A DNA stretch of 9,094 bases from Firmicutes bacterium UBA3920 (GTDB lineage Bacteria; Bacillota; Clostridia; Caldicoprobacterales; Xylanivirgaceae). Below the pieces are notes generated by a model that saw nothing but the letters and a program-made list of their open reading frames with translations, was not told the DNA's origin and searched no databases. The position numbers were made by a program, and so were the translations under genes. Below, piece after piece: positions 5,314 to 9,094 of the stretch (position 1 is its first letter; the number at the start of each line of letters is the position of its first letter). Location: NCBI GenBank assembly GCA_002386065.1, contig DGES01000082.1, positions 645 to 9,738 on the forward strand. Reading direction: 5' to 3'.

Positions 5314-8300
5314 TTACTTTTGCTCTGCTAGCTTCTTATATGTCTCATATCTTTCCTTTGCATCCCGCTCTGCCTTTGCAAATAGTTCATCTGCTATTTC
5401 TGGGAATGTCTTCATAAGTGATGTATATCGTACTTCACTCATTAAGAAATCCCTAAATGACTCTGTAGGTTCTTTAGAGTCAAGTATAAATGGATTCTTA
5501 CCTTCATCCTTAAGAGTAGGATTATATCTATATAGATGCCAATAGCCGGCTTCAACAGCACGCTTAGCTTGTTCTTGGGTCTTACCCATTCCGCGTCTTA
5601 AACCATGGTTTATACATGGTGAATAAGCTATTATGAGGGATGGACCATCATAAGCTTCTGCCTCTGTCAATGCCTTAATAAGCTGGTTCATATTCGCACC
5701 CATGGCAACTTGAGCCACATATACATAACCATAGCTCATTGCCATAAGACCCAGATCCTTTTTCTTAACTTTTTTACCTGATGCAGCAAACTTAGCAACT
5801 GCTGCTGTAGGAGTCGCCTTAGATGATTGTCCACCTGTATTGGAATAGACCTCTGTATCAAATACAAATATGTTTACATCTTCACCTGATGCAAGCACAT
5901 GGTCTAGTCCACCATAGCCAATATCATAAGCCCAGCCATCTCCGCCGAATATCCATTGAGATCTCTTAACAAGATGATCTCTACGCTCATATATCTCCTT
6001 AACTAGCTTGTTTTCAAGTACTTCACCAGTTAGAAGTGGCATAAGCTTATCTGTAGCCTTCCTGGACGCTTCACCATCATCTTTACTATCTAACCATTCC
6101 TTCAAGGCTGCCTTTAAATCCTCAGGTATATCTTGTTTTAAAAGAGCCTTTGCATTATCGGCAATCTTCTCACGCATCTGCTTAAATGCAAGATACATAC
6201 CAAATCCAAACTCAGCATTGTCTTCAAACAGTGAATTTGCCCATGCAGGACCTTTACCGTTTACATTTGTTGTATATGGTATAGATGGTGCGCTTCCTCC
6301 CCATATAGATGAACATCCTGTCGCATTTGCTATGATCATCCTATCACCAAACAATTGGGTTATAAGCTTGGCATAAGGTGTCTCACCACATCCAGCACAT
6401 GCGCCGGAAAACTCAAGCAATGGTTCAGCAAACTGACTGCCCTTTATAGTAGTCTTAGGCATTACATTATCTTTGGGTTTAACTGTCATTGCAAATTCCC
6501 AGTTTGGCTTTTGGGTATCTAACTGAGTATCAAGCGGTTTCATTACAAGGGCCTTTTCTTTAGCAGGACATACATCAGCACAGTTTCCACAGCCTGTACA
6601 ATCTAGTGGCGATACCTGTATACGATATCCAAAGTCCTTTAATCCTCTACCAAGCGCCTGTTTAGTTTCAAATGTCTCAGGTGCTTTAGCCTTTTCATCC
6701 TCATCTAGTAAAAATGGCCTAATAGCGGCATGAGGACATACAAATGAACATTGGTTACACTGTATGCAATTTTCTATCTGCCACTCAGGTACAGTCACTG
6801 CTATACCACGTTTCTCATACTTCGATGTTCCAGGAGGGAATGTGCCATCCTCTGCACCAACAAATGCACTAACAGGCAGTGTATCCCCTTTCTGACTATT
6901 CATGGGGCGTAATATCTTTTCTATAAACTCTGGAACGTCCTCTTCTTCCTCTTTTTCATCTACAGCATTTGCCCAACTATCAGGCACATCTATCTTTACG
7001 AGAGAATCTAAACCTCTATCTACTGCAGTATAGTTCATCTCAACAATCTTATCGCCTTTTCTGCCATAGGTTGTCTTTATTGCATCCTTTATATATACAA
7101 CCGCTTCATCTATAGGTATAACATTTGCCAGCTTAAAGAATGCAGCCTGCATTATCATATTAATTCTACCACCAAGTCCAATCTCTCTGGCTATATCTAT
7201 AGCATTTATTGTATAGAAGTCGATATTGTGCTCTTTTATATACCTCTTCATATGAGCAGGTAATCTATCCTCTAGTTCTTCCGGTGTCCATATGCAGTTC
7301 AATAAGAATGTTCCGCCATCTTTTAATCCTTCTAATACATCATATTGGTTCACATAAGCCTGATTATGACAAGCTATAAAGTCAGCCTGATCAATGAGGT
7401 ATGTGGATGTAATAGGATGCTTACCAAATCGTAAATGGGATATTGTAACCCCGCCTGACTTTTTAGAGTCATATGAAAAATATCCTTGAGCATACATATC
7501 GGTATTATCACCGATTATCTTTATTGCATTCTTATTAGCACCAACGGTACCGTCGGAACCAAGTCCCCAGAACTTACAACTTATCGTACCCTCAGGTACT
7601 GTATTTATCGACTCTGTAACTGGCAAGGATGTATGGGTTACATCATCTACGATACCAATTGTAAAGCGATTTTTAGGTTCTTCCATATTAAGATTGTCAA
7701 ATACAGCCTTGATCTGAGAAGGTGTTGTATCTTTAGAACCTAAACCATAACGTCCACCAACTATAATTGGCATATTTTCCTTATCCCTTTCACTATAAAT
7801 AGCACATACGTCTTGATATAGTGGCTCTCCAAGGGCACCTGGTTCTTTAGTTCTATCAAGTACTGCAATACGCTTAACTGTTTCAGGCATTGCATTAAAG
7901 AAATATTTAGGAGAGAATGGTCTATATAGATGGACCTTCAGTACACCTACCTTCTCGCCCTTATCTGTTAGATAATCAACAACTTCGCCTATTGTCTCTG
8001 TGACAGAACCCATTGCCACTATCACATTTTCAGCTTCAGGATGTCCATAATATACAAATGGATGATATTCTCTTCCTGTAAGTTTCGTGATTTCGTTCAT
8101 ATATTCTTCTACTATATCGGGCACCGCATCGTAAAATCTATTACTTGACTCCCTAGCTTGGAAGAATATATCTGGATTTTGTGCTGTTCCACGTATTACA
8201 GGGCGTTCAGGACTAAGTGCACGTTGACGAAATTCGTTAACTGCATCATAGTCAACTAATTTAGCTAAGTCTTCCTGATCTATTACCTCAATCTTCTGTA

Positions 8301-8838
8301 TCTCATGGGACGTTCTAAATCCATCAAAAAAGTGCAGGAACGGTACTCTCGACTTGATGGATGCCAGATGCGCTACGCTTCCAATATCCATAACTTCCTG
8401 TACACTGCCAGATGCAAGTAATGCAAATCCAGTCTGTCTACATGCCATGACGTCTGAATGATCGCCAAATATGGACAGAGCATGGCTTGCTAATGCTCTA
8501 GCAGATACATGGAATACACCTGGTAAGAGTTCGCCTGCAATTTTATACATATTAGGAATCATAAGGAGCAAACCTTGAGATGCTGTAAATGTTGTGGTTA
8601 GAGCTCCTGTTGCTAAAGAACCGTGAACTGCGCCGGCAGCTCCCGCTTCTGACTGCATTTCAGAAACCTTTACAGTTTGTCCAAAAATATTTTTCCTCCC
8701 ATGGGCACTCCATTCATCTATAACCTCAGCCATAGGAGAGGACGGTGTAATAGGATATATCGCAGCAACCTCTGTAAATGCATATGCCACATGGGCTGCA
8801 GCGGTATTACCGTCCATGGTCTTCATGTGCTTCGCCAT
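5314..8838 (-). CDS. nifJ: Pyruvate:ferredoxin (flavodoxin) oxidoreductase, single-chain
   Basis: A 1174-residue homodimer-type PFOR that converts pyruvate, CoA and oxidised ferredoxin to acetyl-CoA, CO2 and reduced ferredoxin in the cytoplasm. In order: the N-terminal domain with YPITPSSP (28-35); CoA-binding and gamma-type domains in the middle; a two-cluster ferredoxin domain with Cys691, 694, 697, 701 and Cys747, 750, 753, 757; and the C-terminal thiamine diphosphate domain with GDGW (966-969) and YSNTGGQ. The proximal cluster ligands Cys814, Cys817, Cys842 and Cys1075 are all present, matching the Desulfovibrio africanus arrangement. Length is normal for the family. I start at the ATG at 8836-8838 (MAKHMKTMDGN), ten bases after AGAAGGGG; an ATG at 8847 is only one base from that site. 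It stands alone, with its own promoter, long leader and terminator. The symbol is the common one for this family; it does not imply nitrogen fixation. Confidence 0.97.
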   Translation of the reverse strand: MAKHMKTMDGNTAAAHVAYAFTEVAAIYPITPSSPMAEVIDEWSAHGRKNIFGQTVKVSEMQSEAGAAGAVHGSLATGALTTTFTASQGLLLMIPNMYKIAGELLPGVFHVSARALASHALSIFGDHSDVMACRQTGFALLASGSVQEVMDIGSVAHLASIKSRVPFLHFFDGFRTSHEIQKIEVIDQEDLAKLVDYDAVNEFRQRALSPERPVIRGTAQNPDIFFQARESSNRFYDAVPDIVEEYMNEITKLTGREYHPFVYYGHPEAENVIVAMGSVTETIGEVVDYLTDKGEKVGVLKVHLYRPFSPKYFFNAMPETVKRIAVLDRTKEPGALGEPLYQDVCAIYSERDKENMPIIVGGRYGLGSKDTTPSQIKAVFDNLNMEEPKNRFTIGIVDDVTHTSLPVTESINTVPEGTISCKFWGLGSDGTVGANKNAIKIIGDNTDMYAQGYFSYDSKKSGGVTISHLRFGKHPITSTYLIDQADFIACHNQAYVNQYDVLEGLKDGGTFLLNCIWTPEELEDRLPAHMKRYIKEHNIDFYTINAIDIAREIGLGGRINMIMQAAFFKLANVIPIDEAVVYIKDAIKTTYGRKGDKIVEMNYTAVDRGLDSLVKIDVPDSWANAVDEKEEEEDVPEFIEKILRPMNSQKGDTLPVSAFVGAEDGTFPPGTSKYEKRGIAVTVPEWQIENCIQCNQCSFVCPHAAIRPFLLDEDEKAKAPETFETKQALGRGLKDFGYRIQVSPLDCTGCGNCADVCPAKEKALVMKPLDTQLDTQKPNWEFAMTVKPKDNVMPKTTIKGSQFAEPLLEFSGACAGCGETPYAKLITQLFGDRMIIANATGCSSIWGGSAPSIPYTTNVNGKGPAWANSLFEDNAEFGFGMYLAFKQMREKIADNAKALLKQDIPEDLKAALKEWLDSKDDGEASRKATDKLMPLLTGEVLENKLVKEIYERRDHLVKRSQWIFGGDGWAYDIGYGGLDHVLASGEDVNIFVFDTEVYSNTGGQSSKATPTAAVAKFAASGKKVKKKDLGLMAMSYGYVYVAQVAMGANMNQLIKALTEAEAYDGPSLIIAYSPCINHGLRRGMGKTQEQAKRAVEAGYWHLYRYNPTLKDEGKNPFILDSKEPTESFRDFLMSEVRYTSLMKTFPEIADELFAKAERDAKERYETYKKLAEQK

Positions 8839-8848
8839 ATACCTCATA

Positions 8849-8856
8849 CCCCTTCT
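8849..8856 (-). promoter_or_regulatory. Ribosome binding site that decides the PFOR start
   Basis: AGAAGGGG on the minus strand lies ten bases before the ATG at 8838 but only one base before the in-frame ATG at 8847. The spacing therefore favours 8838, which also gives the usual family N-terminus. It lies outside both predicted leader hairpins. Confidence 0.6.
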
Positions 8857-8876
8857 ATATTAGTTTTATTGAATCC

Positions 8877-8921
8877 TATTCCCCCAAAACCTATGTACAC
8901 CATATTTGTATTGGGGAAATA
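8877..8921 (-). ncRNA. PFOR leader hairpin 2
   Basis: In the minus-strand RNA, UAUUUCCCCAA (8911-8921) pairs with UUGGGGGAAUA (8877-8887): eleven consecutive pairs, one of them U-G. The stem continues past a U-U mismatch with two more pairs and ends in UAUG/CAUA closing a five-base loop. The U-G pair would be an A-C mismatch in the opposite strand's RNA, so the structure suits the PFOR-sense transcript. It ends about 20 bases before the ribosome binding site and lacks a U-tract, so it is not a simple terminator. Confidence 0.5.
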
Positions 8922-8938
8922 TATATACCAAAACCTAT
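8884..8938. repeat. 11-bp direct repeat in the PFOR leader
   Basis: CCAAAACCTAT is found at 8884-8894 and 8928-8938 (ATAGGTTTTGG in the PFOR-sense RNA), 44 bases apart. The inverse of its core, GGTTTT, is at 8991-8996, so the leader holds one AAAACC and two GGUUUU elements that could pair. Confidence 0.6.
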
Positions 8939-8942
8939 ATGC

Positions 8943-8992
8943 CCATAGCAAGCTAGTCATGGAGACTAAGTCCCCATGACTTAATTGCATGG
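8943..8992 (-). ncRNA. PFOR leader hairpin 1
   Basis: In the minus-strand RNA the upper stem AGUCAUGG-G-GAC pairs with GUC-U-CCAUGACU (8955-8981) around a UUA loop: twelve continuous pairs including one G-U. Below it, past a three-by-three internal loop, CCAUGCAA (8985-8992) pairs with UUGC-AUGG (8943-8951, one bulged U). The whole is a 50-nt stem-loop in the 5' leader. The single G-U pair would be an A-C mismatch in the opposite-strand RNA, which supports function in the PFOR-sense RNA. No U-tract follows. Confidence 0.55.
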
Positions 8993-9048
8993 TTTTAAAT
9001 ACAATATTTGATATATAAAAAGTTTATTTATATGTCCATTTCGTCCCC

Positions 9049-9077
9049 ATTATAACAGATGGATTTTTCACTGTCAA
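9049..9077 (-). promoter_or_regulatory. Perfect consensus sigma-A promoter of PFOR
   Basis: On the minus strand TTGACA (9072-9077) and TATAAT (9049-9054) are exactly 17 bases apart, an exact match to the housekeeping consensus. Transcription should start near 9042, leaving a leader of about 200 bases before the PFOR start codon. Such a strong promoter fits an abundant central enzyme. Confidence 0.9.
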
Positions 9078-9094
9078 GGTAAACGAAATTTACC
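9078..9094. promoter_or_regulatory. Palindrome directly adjoining the PFOR -35 element
   Basis: GGTAAACGAAATTTACC is a perfect six-bp inverted repeat with a five-base spacer. It touches the -35 hexamer and is centred about 44 bases upstream of the predicted start point, a position used by activators that contact RNA polymerase and also by some repressors. It sits at the window edge, so further sites beyond cannot be seen. I do not recognise the regulator. Confidence 0.45.

Noticed and set aside
5240..5545. Plus-strand open frame overlapping the PFOR terminator and 3' end
   Set aside because: It crosses the terminator stem and lies opposite the conserved PFOR coding sequence; no ribosome binding site of quality and no recognisable protein.
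8839..8847. ATG at 8847 as the PFOR start
   Set aside because: The ribosome binding site would be one base away; the ATG at 8838 has usable spacing and gives the usual family N-terminus.

Overview
The window looks like a chromosomal piece of a strictly anaerobic, low-GC Gram-positive bacterium, most likely class Clostridia. The reasons are AT-rich DNA with very frequent ATA and TAT codons, strong GGAGG-type ribosome binding sites, a single-chain pyruvate:ferredoxin oxidoreductase (PFOR), a rubredoxin and a rubrerythrin-like protein, and a family 4 uracil-DNA glycosylase. I do not assign a genus. No mobile element, tRNA, rRNA or CRISPR array is visible.

Layout from left to right. All genes are on the minus strand except one. 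A 67-residue two-helix membrane protein lies at 25-228. A rubrerythrin-like diiron protein (348-854) ends in a hairpin terminator. A 54-residue rubredoxin (1048-1212) has its own promoter and terminator. Next come tryptophanyl-tRNA synthetase trpS (1426-2427, no T-box seen) and two adjacent uracil-DNA glycosylase paralogues (2775-3395 and 3474-4034); only the second keeps the four cysteines of the [4Fe-4S] cluster. A 553-base gene-free stretch with an 18-bp direct repeat precedes the only plus-strand gene, a 97-residue cysteine-rich protein of unknown function (4588-4881) with a good promoter and ribosome binding site. After another gap with a possible short plus-strand transcript comes PFOR (5314-8838), which fills the right 40% of the window.

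How the genes fit together. PFOR oxidises pyruvate to acetyl-CoA and reduces ferredoxin, the centre of clostridial energy metabolism. Rubredoxin and rubrerythrin-like proteins commonly pass electrons to peroxide and oxygen, protecting oxygen-sensitive Fe-S enzymes such as PFOR and the Fe-S glycosylase. The glycosylases remove uracil from DNA. Spacing and terminators indicate several separate transcripts; only the two glycosylase genes look possibly co-transcribed.

The most interesting signal is upstream of PFOR. A perfect consensus sigma-A promoter (TTGACA, 17 bp, TATAAT) at 9049-9077 adjoins a perfect palindrome (9078-9094). It drives a leader of about 200 nt with two long hairpins whose G-U pairs work only in the PFOR-sense RNA, plus repeated GGUUUU elements that could pair in an alternative way. 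This is a candidate cis-regulatory RNA; nothing here shows what it would sense.
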